Source: Planctomycetota bacterium
GTDB taxonomy: Bacteria; Planctomycetota; Phycisphaerae; UBA1845; UTPLA1
Direction: 5' to 3'
Length of the DNA: 64,000 nt
NCBI GenBank assembly: GCA_015654675.1
Contig: JAATGM010000005.1
Coordinates: 62,001-126,000, forward strand
The notes under the pieces are model-generated. The model ran no database searches, was not told the origin of the DNA, and saw only the letters and a list, made by a program, of their open reading frames with translations. The translations under genes and the position numbers were made by a program. Within the stretch, counting starts at the first letter, position 1; each line of letters begins with the position of its first letter. Shown piece by piece: positions 34,862 to 44,485 of the stretch.

Positions 34862-36862
34862 TCAATCCCGCCGATCCAGCATCCGCCGCGCCCAGGTCTC
34901 CGCGATCGCCATCCGCCAGGTCAGCATCGCCGCCCGTCCATCGCCGCCATCAAATCGTTTGGTTAGCCGCTCGACGCCCCCCCGCTCAAAACATCCGCGC
35001 TCGCCAAACTTCTTCGAGGCAAACAAGTCCTTCCACCACTCGCGCATCGGCCCGCGCAGCCACGCATTCGTCGGCGCCGCAAATCCGATCTTGTCGGTGC
35101 GCAGCCGAATCGCATCCGGCACGCGCCCTGCGACCGATTCGCGCAAGATGTACTTTGTCCACCCGCCCAGCAATTTCCGATCCGCCGGCAGCGCCATCGC
35201 AGGCATGACGAGCCGATCATCCAGAAACGGCACCCGCGCCTCGATCGAAAACGCCATCGAATTACGGTCCTCGAAGTGCAGCAAACTCGGCAGACTCGTC
35301 GATAGCAGCATCTCCCAGCAAAACCGCTCGAACCCGCCCCGCGCCAAAGCCGGCACTTTGCGCTCCCCGCGAGGTATTCGCTGTTGATACGGCAACACCG
35401 TCATCTCATCCGCAGCCAGCAGCTCTCCCGCGAGCCAGTCGCACTGCCGTTCGTCGCGCCACCGTCGCAACCCGTTCCGCGCTACGCGCGGCAGCAGTTG
35501 CCCGGCCACGTGGCCGGCAAGCCCTGCAAATGAAAAATGCTCCTTCAGCGGCCCCGCCCAGAACTCACGCGCCGCCCGGCCCCAGTGCAGTCGCAAAATC
35601 GAATCGGCGATGTAAGGCGGAAAATAACCCGGATATCCGCAAAACAGTTCATCCGCGCCCTGCCCGTCCAGCAACACGGAGATGCCGTTCTCGCGCGCCA
35701 GCCGCATCACCTCCCATTGCATCAGGATCGATGGCGAACTGAATGGCTCATCCTGATGCCACATGATCCGCTCCATTTCGCCCACCAGCCGCGATGGATC
35801 AGGCGTCACGCGATGATCGTGCAATCCCGGATACGCCGCGTGAACGGCATCGACGTATCGCGACTCGTCCAGCCCATCCCCCGGCAGCACCGCGCTGAAC
35901 GTGTGCTGCGACCATTCACGCGGACACGTGTCTGGGGCCAGGTGCCGGATCGAAGCCACGATCGTGCTGCTGTCCAACCCACCCGATAGACACGACCCCA
36001 CCGGCACATCGCTTCGAAGGTGAGCCCGCACGCTTTCATCGATCCGCCCCAACCAATCGCTCGTCGTTCCCGAACTGCTTCCGCCAACCGAGTCCGGTGG
36101 AAAAAACGCCGACATTTTCCCCAGCTTCGCGTTCAGAGACGCCGGCCGCAGATCGATCTCCAGCCAAGTCCCCGGTTGCAAAGACCACACGCCCTCGAAC
36201 AGCGTCTCATTCGTATGATCGAGCAATCCGGAGACAAGAAAGTCCCGCAGCCGCGCCTCATTCACATCCCGCGATACGCCCGGCAAGAGCAGCAGCGACT
36301 TGATCTCCGAAGCAAACGCATGCCCGCCCTCAAACGCCGCGAGATAGAGCGGCTTAATGCCAAGACGATCGCGCGAGAGAATCATCCGTCCCGCCACCCA
36401 ATCCACGATCGCAATCGCCCACATCCCGTTGAATCGCCAGAAACAATCCGGTCCCCAGGCCCGATACGCCGCCAGCGCCACTTCCGTATCGCTCGATCCC
36501 GCAAACTGCATCCCCCGCCCGCATAACTCCTCGCGCAGCGCCGCGTAGTTGTAGATCTCCCCATTGAAAGCGATCCACACATGCCCATCCGCCGCCGCCA
36601 TCGGCTGATGGCCGCGCTCCGAAAGATCGATGATCGCCAGCCGCCGCGCCCCGATCCCCACGGCAGCCCGCGCCCCACCCCAATCCACCGCCTCGTCCGG
36701 CCGCCCCAACCGCCGCGCCACCGCCGGAGTGCCGCCCGCCCCAAACACAACCGCCCCGCCGTCATCCGGCCCACGATGATGGAGTAGCTGCGTCATTCGC
36801 GTCAGCAGCGAAGCCGCTTCGCCGTTGACCGCGTCAAACATCACGCCGGCTATTCCGCACAT
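34862..36862 (-). CDS. asnB: Glutamine-hydrolysing asparagine synthase (AsnB family)
   Basis: A 666-residue enzyme: an N-terminal class II glutaminase domain beginning MCGIAGV (Cys2 nucleophile), with HHRGPDDGG and FNGEIYNYAALREEL. The C-terminal ATP-binding synthetase domain has SGGLDSST, the P-loop-like motif, and LLDGQGADELF. AsnB-like proteins make asparagine from aspartate, but those in glycan clusters often amidate sugar acids instead. Here it lies 5 bases downstream of a GT4 gene, which favours a role in polysaccharide synthesis; that is an inference. Confidence 0.93.
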   Translation of the reverse strand: MCGIAGVMFDAVNGEAASLLTRMTQLLHHRGPDDGGAVVFGAGGTPAVARRLGRPDEAVDWGGARAAVGIGARRLAIIDLSERGHQPMAAADGHVWIAFNGEIYNYAALREELCGRGMQFAGSSDTEVALAAYRAWGPDCFWRFNGMWAIAIVDWVAGRMILSRDRLGIKPLYLAAFEGGHAFASEIKSLLLLPGVSRDVNEARLRDFLVSGLLDHTNETLFEGVWSLQPGTWLEIDLRPASLNAKLGKMSAFFPPDSVGGSSSGTTSDWLGRIDESVRAHLRSDVPVGSCLSGGLDSSTIVASIRHLAPDTCPREWSQHTFSAVLPGDGLDESRYVDAVHAAYPGLHDHRVTPDPSRLVGEMERIMWHQDEPFSSPSILMQWEVMRLARENGISVLLDGQGADELFCGYPGYFPPYIADSILRLHWGRAAREFWAGPLKEHFSFAGLAGHVAGQLLPRVARNGLRRWRDERQCDWLAGELLAADEMTVLPYQQRIPRGERKVPALARGGFERFCWEMLLSTSLPSLLHFEDRNSMAFSIEARVPFLDDRLVMPAMALPADRKLLGGWTKYILRESVAGRVPDAIRLRTDKIGFAAPTNAWLRGPMREWWKDLFASKKFGERGCFERGGVERLTKRFDGGDGRAAMLTWRMAIAETWARRMLDRRD

Positions 36863-36867
36863 CGACG

Positions 36868-38043
36868 TTACGCCTCATCAACGCGCGGCTGCGCAGCCAT
36901 CACGCGCTCATAAATCGCCACATATTGTCTCGCCACAACTGAAGGCCCGAAACGCGCCCAACATCGTTCCGCAAGAGCCCGCGGCTCATACCGGCCAGTC
37001 TCCCCTGCCAGCCGCCGCATCGCGTCGGAGAGCCCTCCAACATCGCCAACGTCGACCAGCAAGCCATCCCCAGCGCCGACGATCGACTCCGGCCCGCCGC
37101 ATCGCGTTGCGATCACTGGCCTCCCGCAAGCCAGCGCCTCGATCAACGTCACGCCAAACGTCTCGGCATGACTCGCCAAGACAAACACGTCCGACTCTAT
37201 CAGTGTGTTTCGCACCGCCCGATGCCCGGCCAGCTCTCCCGGCAGCCGCACCCGATCCGCCACACCCAGCTCAGCCGCCATCGCCCCCAACTTCCCGCGG
37301 ATGGGTCCGTCGCCCGCTACCGTTAGCGTCGCGTCCGGCAGCCCGCGCGCGATTCGCGCAAACGCCTCAATCACATCCTCCAATCCCTTGCCGGGGCGCA
37401 TCGCCGCAATCGTCAAGAACCGGACACCAGCCGCCCGGCGTGCCGGCTCCGGCGGCTCCAGGAAAATGCGATCAAGAGTATTGGGCACGATGTCCACATC
37501 GCGTCGCAGCCCCGCATCGCGCATATTCGCCGCCAGCGCCGGGCTCACCGCCGTGATCGCCCCCGCAGCCTCCCACGCCCGCCGCACCTGCCACCGCTGC
37601 CATGCCGTCTCTACCATCATAGAAAACGGCCCAGCATGCTCGGTCAATACGATTGGCACTCCCCACACGCTGGCGAGTTTGTACGCCGCGTACCCGGCCG
37701 GCAGCACAACATGCGCATGCACAAGATCGGGCGGCCCCTTCTCAGCCACATACTCGCAGAAGAGCTTGCGCACGGCCGACGAGAACGCGATCGACCCATG
37801 CCGCTCGCGGGGCCACCATCGGAAGCCGCGCCAACGCCAGATTTTGAGGGCTTCATCATCTTCTTCGACCATCTCGCCCGATCCACTGCCCGGACGCCAC
37901 TCTCTTAGCGACCGAAGTTCGGGAAACAACACCGTTACTTCGTGACCAGCTTCGGCCACGGCTTTGGCGGCCGAGCGCACGAAGCTCCCCGCATAGGGAA
38001 CTTCCGTCGTCGGATACCAACTCGGGATCACCACAATCCGCAT
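36868..38043 (-). CDS. Glycosyltransferase family 4
   Basis: A 391-residue GT-B glycosyltransferase. It begins MRIVVIPSWYPT, has the acceptor-domain segment AGYAAYKLASVWG, and the GT4 donor site ASHAETFGVTLIEALACGRPVIAT, with the E-x7-E motif. It transfers a sugar from a nucleotide sugar onto a growing glycan or lipid. The ATG at 38043 gives the normal family start. It heads an operon with asnB and the small gene, and is divergent from the next glycosyltransferase gene. Confidence 0.92.
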   Translation of the reverse strand: MRIVVIPSWYPTTEVPYAGSFVRSAAKAVAEAGHEVTVLFPELRSLREWRPGSGSGEMVEEDDEALKIWRWRGFRWWPRERHGSIAFSSAVRKLFCEYVAEKGPPDLVHAHVVLPAGYAAYKLASVWGVPIVLTEHAGPFSMMVETAWQRWQVRRAWEAAGAITAVSPALAANMRDAGLRRDVDIVPNTLDRIFLEPPEPARRAAGVRFLTIAAMRPGKGLEDVIEAFARIARGLPDATLTVAGDGPIRGKLGAMAAELGVADRVRLPGELAGHRAVRNTLIESDVFVLASHAETFGVTLIEALACGRPVIATRCGGPESIVGAGDGLLVDVGDVGGLSDAMRRLAGETGRYEPRALAERCWARFGPSVVARQYVAIYERVMAAQPRVDEA

Positions 38044-38091
38044 CGACCCATCTTGCGAGAATTTGCCGGCGCCCGCCACCACCCCGCCAGG

Positions 38092-39399
38092 ATGACGCCG
38101 CGTCCGCTTCCCGATCTAATCGCTGCTGTCATGGCTTCTCGGCGCGTTTTGATCGTCACCTACTGGTATCCGCCGACGCCCGGCGCAGGCGCCGAGCGCG
38201 CCGCCGGCTTTTCACGGCACTTGCCGGAGCACGGATGGGACCCGATCGTGCTCACGGCTCAGACGCATGGAGCGTCATGGTCGGCCCGGATCTTCGGATT
38301 TGGCGAGAGCGAATCGGCGGATGAAGTGCAGACTGTCTATCGTGTGCCCGACCTGGTCGGGGCGGGCGACATACAAGGCCCATACACGGGCCCACCCGTG
38401 CGGAAATCTGAACATTGGCTTCGACGCCTTGTGTTTCCTGACCGCTTCGCGATCTGGGCAGGTCGCGCCCAGCGAGAGGCACGCTACAAACTCGAAGATG
38501 CGCTTCCGGACATCGTCTGGACGACTTTTCCGCCGGCCAGCGCCGCCATGGCCGCGGGAATCCTGGCTGATCGCTTTTCGCGGCCGCTCGTAATCGACTT
38601 CCGCGATCCCTGGTTCGGAGCTGGCGGATACGCTCCACAATCACAGCGCCAGCGTGAACGTCACGAGGAGCTCGAGCGGCGGCTGATCAGGCAGGCCGCT
38701 GCCATCACTGTAATTTCGGAGGCAATGCGGGATGACCTTTGTCGACGACTCGATGTCGAACCGTCCCGCGCCCACGTAATTACAAATGGGTTTGATGCTG
38801 CCCGATGCATTCAGGTCGAACCTGTGCAGACGCAGCGCCCGCCTGAACTCGTGCACGTCGGCAGCGTGTCACAACGCAATCGACCGGATCTATTTCTGCA
38901 GGCACTGGCCGCCGCTCGACGGCTGGGACCGCTGCCGTGGCGAGTGCGCTTCGTGGGAAATATTTCAGCCGGCTATATCGCTTCCCTTGGTCTCGCCGAC
39001 TCTGTTTCTATAACCGGAATGGTTCCGTGGAATGACGCCTGGCGCGAGACCTGCCAATCGACGGCCCTGCTTCTTCTGGCGGGAGACTATGTTGGAGAGT
39101 GGGGCCACAACACAAAGGTTTTCGAATATCTTCGTTCGAGCCGCCCCATTCTCTGTCTCGAGGAACGTCCAGGAAGCAATGACCGGCGCTTGCTGGAGTC
39201 GCTGGCCGGCGACCGGTCGCGTTTTGGCTTGCTGACAAATCCTGCGTCTATCCTTGAAGGGATTAATGCCGTCATGGGGATAGGCAAAGAATCGCCGATC
39301 GGAACTCTTGACGCCTCCGAAGGTCTAGATCGCTACGATCGCGGCCGGCTTACGGGCCAACTCGCCGAAATTCTCGATGACATCGTCGCTCATCGTTGA
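38092..39399 (+). CDS. Glycosyltransferase (GT4-like)
   Basis: About 435 residues with GT4 architecture: VLIVTYWYPPTPGAGAERAAG at the start, HLPEHGWDPIVLT, a central DFRDPWF and a donor domain with KVFEYLRSSRPILCLE. Its C-terminal motif is less typical than that of its neighbours, so donor and acceptor are unknown. The start is uncertain (ATG at 38092 or 38131). It is divergent from the GT4-asnB operon and 29 bases ahead of the NeuA-NeuB fusion, probably in one transcript. Confidence 0.85.
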   Translation: MTPRPLPDLIAAVMASRRVLIVTYWYPPTPGAGAERAAGFSRHLPEHGWDPIVLTAQTHGASWSARIFGFGESESADEVQTVYRVPDLVGAGDIQGPYTGPPVRKSEHWLRRLVFPDRFAIWAGRAQREARYKLEDALPDIVWTTFPPASAAMAAGILADRFSRPLVIDFRDPWFGAGGYAPQSQRQRERHEELERRLIRQAAAITVISEAMRDDLCRRLDVEPSRAHVITNGFDAARCIQVEPVQTQRPPELVHVGSVSQRNRPDLFLQALAAARRLGPLPWRVRFVGNISAGYIASLGLADSVSITGMVPWNDAWRETCQSTALLLLAGDYVGEWGHNTKVFEYLRSSRPILCLEERPGSNDRRLLESLAGDRSRFGLLTNPASILEGINAVMGIGKESPIGTLDASEGLDRYDRGRLTGQLAEILDDIVAHR

Positions 39400-39428
39400 A
39401 CCGTCGCCTGCATTGAGGCCGATGAATC

Positions 39429-41252
39429 ATGATGGACGGAACGCTCGCAGTCATTATCGCACGCGCCGGCAGCAAGGGGCTGCCCAACAAGTGCGTGGCG
39501 CCGCTCAATGGCCGTGCGGTCATCGAATACACCTTCGACGCCGCGCTGGCCGCGCGCTTGTCCGATGCCGTCTGTCTGAGCACGGACTCCGCCGAAGCAA
39601 AAAAGCTCGCGCGCCAGCGCGACATCTTCGTGGTGGATCGTCCGCCCGAACTCGCAGCGGATAGCGCGACGGTTGACGCCGCCGTTCGTCACGCGGTAAG
39701 TGTATATGAGGCCGCCCACCGGCATTTCCGCGCCGAGCGAATTGTGATCCTTTACGGAAACGTTCCCATCCGGCCCGACGATGCGATTGACCGCACTGTG
39801 AAGATGCTCGCTGACACCCGGTGCGATTCCGTCCGAACCGTGGCCCCGGTTACCAAGCAACACCCCGACTGGATTCACTCGCTCGACGGCGACAAGCTCT
39901 GCAAGTTTCGCGAAAACAGCATCTATCGCCGACAGGACCTTCAGCCACTCTACTTTCATGATGGCGCGGTCGTCGCGGTCACGCGCGCCGCGCTCTTTAC
40001 GGAGCCGCGCCATGCGCAGGACTTTCACGCTTTCTTCGGTACTGATCGCCGGGGCATTGTGGTTGCCGCCGGCGACACCGTCGATATTGACGACTACGCC
40101 GATCTTCGGCTCGCTCAGGCAATGCTCGTCTCGAGAACTGTACAAACCGTGCGTTTCGGCAAATCAGCAATCGGAGTGGGCCATCCCACGTACGTCATCG
40201 CCGAGGCCGGAGTAAACCATGACGGTAAGCTCGCGCAGGCGTTGAAGCTGATTGACGCCGCCAAGAGCGCGGGCGCCAATGCCGTCAAGTTTCAAGCATT
40301 TGCCGCTGAAAAACTCGTCACGCGTGCGGCAGCCGCCTGCGATTACCAGAAGCAGCACGACCACCACAGCCACTCGCAGCGCGCGATGCTTGAACGACTC
40401 GAACTCTCGGCGGCGCAGTTCGCGGCATTGCACCGACACGCCCAGGATGTCAGCATCGATTTCCTCGCCACGCCCTTCGGCATCGACGAACTGCACATGC
40501 TTACTGATTTGGGCGTGCCCGCCATCAAACTCGCATCGCCCGATCTTGTGAATGTTCTGTTGATAGAAGCCGCCGCCGCGACCGGGCTGCCGCTCATCGT
40601 TTCAACCGGCGCCGCGCTCGATGACGAAATAGACGAGACGGTCTTTCATTTCCAACGTCTGGGTGCGTTCGATCGTCTTACGCTGCTCCACTGTGTCAGC
40701 AGCTATCCCACGCCGCTCGGCGAGGCGAACCTCGGTCGCATTCGCATGCTCGCGAGCCGTCATCGTGTTCCGGTAGGGTTTTCCGACCACACACGGGAAT
40801 CAACCACCGGAGCACTGGCCGTAGCAGCCGGCGCATTGGTGCTCGAAAAACATTTGACGCTCGATCGCGCCGCGGACGGGCCAGATCACTTTTTCTCGCT
40901 CGATCCCGCGTCCATGTCGGCCTACGTCGCCGCCGTTCGTGCCGCCGAATCGGTTATGGGCGACGGCTCCGTCCGGCTGTCCGATACTCAACTCGAGACG
41001 CGTACCTTGGCTCGATCGCACGTTGTCGCTGCCGCGCGAATCGCGCCAGGGCGGCTTCTCACGCCCGAAAACATCACCATCAAGCGTACTGGCCTCACGG
41101 ATGGACTGATCGAACCGCGGAATATCCCGAAACTGCTTCGCCGACGCGCGGCGGTTGAAATTGCCCCCGATACTCCGATTACGCTCGCCCTCTTGAGCCC
41201 GGAAACCCATCCCTCTGAAGCCGCCAATCCAATTGCTTCTGCTAATAACTAA
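39429..41252 (+). CDS. Fusion of a CMP-nonulosonate cytidylyltransferase and a NeuB-type synthase
   Basis: One 607-residue polypeptide with two enzymes that normally are separate. Residues about 5-235 are a NeuA-like cytidylyltransferase (IIARAGSKGLPNK, TDSAEAKKLA, VILYGNVPIRP, YFHDGAVVAVTR). Residues about 248-515 are a NeuB-like nonulosonate synthase (YVIAEAGVNHDGK, NAVKFQAF, TPFGIDELHML, GFSDHT), followed by the SAF antifreeze-like domain (about 525-590; RSHVVAAARIAPG, LTDGLIEP). The pair would make and CMP-activate a nine-carbon acidic sugar (sialic, legionaminic or pseudaminic acid). The first motif's PARGGSK reads IARAGSK. No frameshift is needed. Confidence 0.9.
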   Translation: MMDGTLAVIIARAGSKGLPNKCVAPLNGRAVIEYTFDAALAARLSDAVCLSTDSAEAKKLARQRDIFVVDRPPELAADSATVDAAVRHAVSVYEAAHRHFRAERIVILYGNVPIRPDDAIDRTVKMLADTRCDSVRTVAPVTKQHPDWIHSLDGDKLCKFRENSIYRRQDLQPLYFHDGAVVAVTRAALFTEPRHAQDFHAFFGTDRRGIVVAAGDTVDIDDYADLRLAQAMLVSRTVQTVRFGKSAIGVGHPTYVIAEAGVNHDGKLAQALKLIDAAKSAGANAVKFQAFAAEKLVTRAAAACDYQKQHDHHSHSQRAMLERLELSAAQFAALHRHAQDVSIDFLATPFGIDELHMLTDLGVPAIKLASPDLVNVLLIEAAAATGLPLIVSTGAALDDEIDETVFHFQRLGAFDRLTLLHCVSSYPTPLGEANLGRIRMLASRHRVPVGFSDHTRESTTGALAVAAGALVLEKHLTLDRAADGPDHFFSLDPASMSAYVAAVRAAESVMGDGSVRLSDTQLETRTLARSHVVAAARIAPGRLLTPENITIKRTGLTDGLIEPRNIPKLLRRRAAVEIAPDTPITLALLSPETHPSEAANPIASANN

Positions 41253-41338
41253 GAGGCGCTACTTCCCGCGCCGATAGTTCCATCGAGGTTCCTTGACGCG
41301 AACGACTCGCGCCGAGGATTGTGCCGAGGGATGACTTC

Positions 41339-42223
41339 ATGCAAGCGACCGTAAAGCCCGGACTCAACGACGCTGCCACCATCGTCAACAGCGCCATCAC
41401 CAGCGTCGGTGAAATCGCTACGCTTCCCGAAATCACGGTGCGGATCATCAAAATCGTCGAAGACCCGAAGTCGACCGCGCGCGACCTCCACGAAGTCATC
41501 CGCAACGACCCGGCGCTTGCCTCAAAAATTCTGAAAGTAGTGAACTCCGCCTTCTACGGTCTTCCCGGCCAGATTAACAACGTCGACCGCGCCATTGTGC
41601 TTCTCGGCCTTTCCGCCGTGAAGAACATTGCTATTGCCGCCTCGATGACCCGTCTCTTCCAGGGCGGCGTCACGATCGACGGCTTCAATGGCATGGAACT
41701 CTGGCGACACTCTGCCGCTGTCGGCGCCGTGTGCCGTTCTATCGCGAAGATTCAGGGCGCCCAGTGCATGGAAGAAGTCTTCCTCGCCGGACTCATGCAC
41801 GACCTCGGCCTCCTCATCATGCGACAAGCCCTCCCGCGCAAGCTCGCCGAAGTCATCGCCAAGCACCGCGCCGCCCCAAAGGCCTTCACTCAGATCGAAG
41901 AAGAAATCATCGGTGCCGACCACCAGGCGTTCGGTCAGGCCCTCGCCACCAAGTGGCGCTTCCCGCGCGGCCTATGCGCTGTCATCGGCTACCACCACAA
42001 GCCCCAGCTTCTGGCTCCCGAGTTCCGCAGCATGGTCGAGATCGTTCACGTCGCCGACATCCTCGCATGCAAAACCGATATTGGCTTCACCCGCACACAC
42101 GGCCACGCCGAGTTGACGCCCGAGCTGCTCCAGGCCGTGGGCCTCAAGCAGACCGACGCCGACGTCATCCTCGCCGAGCTGCCCGAAAACGTCCGCGCTA
42201 CCGAGGCCCTCTTCCAAAACTAA
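41339..42223 (+). CDS. HDOD domain signalling protein
   Basis: A 294-residue protein filling one HDOD domain, an HD-related output module that lacks a full metal-binding set. Blocks present are LPEITVRIIKIVEDPKST, VIRNDPALASKILKVVNSAFYG, IVLLGLSAVKNIA, and the VFLAGLMHDLGLLI helix, where the HD motif is visible. Such proteins act in cell-cycle, motility or stress signalling. The ATG at 41339 is preceded by GAGG. It lies 87 bases after the fusion gene and may be independent. Confidence 0.9.
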   Translation: MQATVKPGLNDAATIVNSAITSVGEIATLPEITVRIIKIVEDPKSTARDLHEVIRNDPALASKILKVVNSAFYGLPGQINNVDRAIVLLGLSAVKNIAIAASMTRLFQGGVTIDGFNGMELWRHSAAVGAVCRSIAKIQGAQCMEEVFLAGLMHDLGLLIMRQALPRKLAEVIAKHRAAPKAFTQIEEEIIGADHQAFGQALATKWRFPRGLCAVIGYHHKPQLLAPEFRSMVEIVHVADILACKTDIGFTRTHGHAELTPELLQAVGLKQTDADVILAELPENVRATEALFQN

Positions 42224-42265
42224 AGCGCCCGTCCAAAGCGACGCACTCGCGATTATCATGTCCGA

Positions 42266-43528
42266 GTGAATCGCAGGCCGACGAGCAACAGACCGCACCC
42301 CGAAGCCGCCCCACCCGCCGGCCTCGTCCCCAATTCGCCCCACCCCTGGGTCCAGGTCCGCTCCCTCTCGTTCCACCCCTTCATCTACTCACGCATGATC
42401 CAGTCCGCCGCGCCCAACGCCGCCCCCGGCGATATCGTCGCGGTCTACGACCGCGCCGGCCAGATTTTCGGCCACGCCCTCTACAACCCGCGCTCCCAGA
42501 TCGGCCTCCGCGTCCTACGCCACGGACCCGACCCGATCGACGACACCTTCTGGCGCGAACGCATCGCCGCCGCTGTCGCCCTCCGCCGCGAAACCCTCAA
42601 GCTCGACCAGCAGACAGACGCCTACCGCCTCGTTCACAGCGAAGGCGACGCCCTCTCCGGCCTCATCGCCGAACGCTACGCCGACCACATCGTCATCGAG
42701 TGCTTCTCGCTCGGAATCTTCCAGCGAGTAGAAATGCTCCAGCAGATGCTCGCCGATGCCCTCGGCCCGCCGCCTACATCCCGCGACGGCCCACCCTCAT
42801 GGAAGTTCGTCGTCCGCGCCGACGAACGCACGCAACAGCTCGAAGGCTTCCGCCTCCCCCCGACTCCGCAACCCGAATCGCGCCGCCTCATCATCCGCGA
42901 ACACGACGTCCGCTTCCGCGTCGACCCGCGTCACGGCCACAAGACCGGCTTCTTCTGCGATCAGCGCGACAACCGCCTCGCCTTCGCCGCCCTCTGCAAC
43001 GACGCCTCCGTCCTCGACCTCTGCTGCAACACCGGCGGCTTCGGCCTGCTCGCCAAATGCCGCGGCAAGGCCCGCGAAGTCACGGCCCTCGATCTCGACG
43101 AAGTCGCCCTCGAACTCGCGAAGGAAAACGCCAACCTCAACCAGGCCCGCATCCAACACGTCCACGCCGACGCCTTCGGCTACCTCCGCCAGCTCATCAC
43201 CAACGGCAAACAATTCGACGCCGTCGTCCTCGACCCGTCGAAACTCATCGCCACCCGCGAAGACATGCGCGAAGGCCGCCAGCGCTACCTCGACTTCAAC
43301 AAGCTCGCCCTGCAGGTCATCCGCCCCGGCGGAATCCTCCTCACCTGCTCTTGCAGCGGACTCCTCTCACGCGACGACTTCCTCGACATGGTGCGGCACG
43401 CCACCCGCATCGCCAACCGCCGCGCCAACGTCTTCAACGTCACCGGCGCAGCCCCCGACCACCCCCTCGCCCTCGATTGCCCCGAAACCAGCTACCTCAA
43501 AGCCGCCTGGTTACGCGTCGGCCAATAG
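42266..43528 (+). CDS. RlmI-like 23S rRNA methyltransferase (PUA plus class I MTase)
   Basis: A 420-residue protein with an N-terminal PUA-like region (about 27-90; SFHPFIYSRM, GHALYNP) and a class I methyltransferase domain with SVLDLCCNTGGFGLLAKC as motif I and VVLDPSKL as motif IV (RlmI has DPPKF). LLTCSCSGLL carries the catalytic-type cysteine region of m5C enzymes. RlmI methylates C1962 of 23S rRNA; assignment here is by family. It begins at GTG. A 666-residue open frame on the same strand is only its codon-bias shadow. Confidence 0.88.
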   Translation: MNRRPTSNRPHPEAAPPAGLVPNSPHPWVQVRSLSFHPFIYSRMIQSAAPNAAPGDIVAVYDRAGQIFGHALYNPRSQIGLRVLRHGPDPIDDTFWRERIAAAVALRRETLKLDQQTDAYRLVHSEGDALSGLIAERYADHIVIECFSLGIFQRVEMLQQMLADALGPPPTSRDGPPSWKFVVRADERTQQLEGFRLPPTPQPESRRLIIREHDVRFRVDPRHGHKTGFFCDQRDNRLAFAALCNDASVLDLCCNTGGFGLLAKCRGKAREVTALDLDEVALELAKENANLNQARIQHVHADAFGYLRQLITNGKQFDAVVLDPSKLIATREDMREGRQRYLDFNKLALQVIRPGGILLTCSCSGLLSRDDFLDMVRHATRIANRRANVFNVTGAAPDHPLALDCPETSYLKAAWLRVGQ

Positions 43529-43543
43529 CGCGAAGGCATCCGA

Positions 43544-44485
43544 TCAAGTTGGGATGCGTCTTGGCAGTCGTCCGAGCAGGGCGTTCACCGCGGCTCTCCA
43601 GGGATCGGCGAGAAACGGCCAGAGCGAGGCGGCCCGCACAAATGCGCCGCCGGCCAGCCGGCGGTCTCCGCGGGCCAGATACTGCAAACCAGCCCGCTGC
43701 CACAGCCGCGCCCTCGCTTGGCGCAGCGTGAGCCGCGCCGAAGGCAGATGCCCGATCAAGTGTGCATGCCGGTTCAGTATCATTTCACCGTGAATTCGAA
43801 GTCGCTCCGGATCGCCCCCAAATTGCACCGGACCAACGCGCCGCCTGGCCAACGGTTCTGGCGCGACGCTGATGGCACAGGTTGTGGCGAGACGAATGAG
43901 GAATTCGCGATCTTCGGCGGCCATCATCGTCTCATCGAAGCCGCCCGCGGCGATGAATTGATCGCGCTCCAGAAGCAGGGTGGATGCGCCGCCGGCTAAG
44001 ACATTTCGGCAGAGCAGCGCTTGGATCAGATCGTCCCGATCGGTAGAGCCGCGGTATGCAACCACGGTTTCGCCGCCTTCAACAGGCCAATGGAGCCCCG
44101 ACAACAACGCGGGCGCTCCGGTCCGCCGTGCGAGTGCAAGCTGCGAGGCAAGCTTTTCCGGAAGCCACTCGTCGTCGGCATCGAGGAACGCAACCCAATC
44201 GCCGCGCGCCAACCGCACACCATGGTTTCGGGCCGCCGATGGACCGGCATTTGCCTGCCGCGCATTTCGAACGATTCCACCCAGCGAGCCAATGAGCTCT
44301 GGTGTGGCGTCCGAACTTCCATCATCGACGACCACGATTTCAAGCGGAGGATATGATTGTGCGAGCGCCGAGCCGATCGCATTGCCTACCACCGAGCCGC
44401 TATTGAAGGTTGGAATGACGACCGATACGCGCGGACAAAACGCGAATCGATTCGTCGAGTCAGTTCCGGCGACAGACGGACTCAA
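43544..44485 (-). CDS. Glycosyltransferase family 2
   Basis: About 313 residues. The GT2 (GT-A) signature is clear: RVSVVIPTFNSGS, VVVDDGSSDAT, DWVAFLDADDEW (the DxD-like metal site) and EDREFLIRLA, where ED marks the catalytic acid. The start is not an ATG: a TTG at 44485 has GGAG 8 bases upstream and gives a short leader before the fold. It overlaps the 3' end of the upstream GT4 gene by 26 bases, so both are co-transcribed. Confidence 0.88.
   Translation of the reverse strand: MSPSVAGTDSTNRFAFCPRVSVVIPTFNSGSVVGNAIGSALAQSYPPLEIVVVDDGSSDATPELIGSLGGIVRNARQANAGPSAARNHGVRLARGDWVAFLDADDEWLPEKLASQLALARRTGAPALLSGLHWPVEGGETVVAYRGSTDRDDLIQALLCRNVLAGGASTLLLERDQFIAAGGFDETMMAAEDREFLIRLATTCAISVAPEPLARRRVGPVQFGGDPERLRIHGEMILNRHAHLIGHLPSARLTLRQARARLWQRAGLQYLARGDRRLAGGAFVRAASLWPFLADPWRAAVNALLGRLPRRIPT

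Noticed and set aside
41731-43731. 666-codon open frame on the + strand spanning the HDOD and RlmI-like genes
   Set aside because: Almost only Arg, Pro and Ala with no fold; both real genes lie in other frames of this strand with full family motifs.
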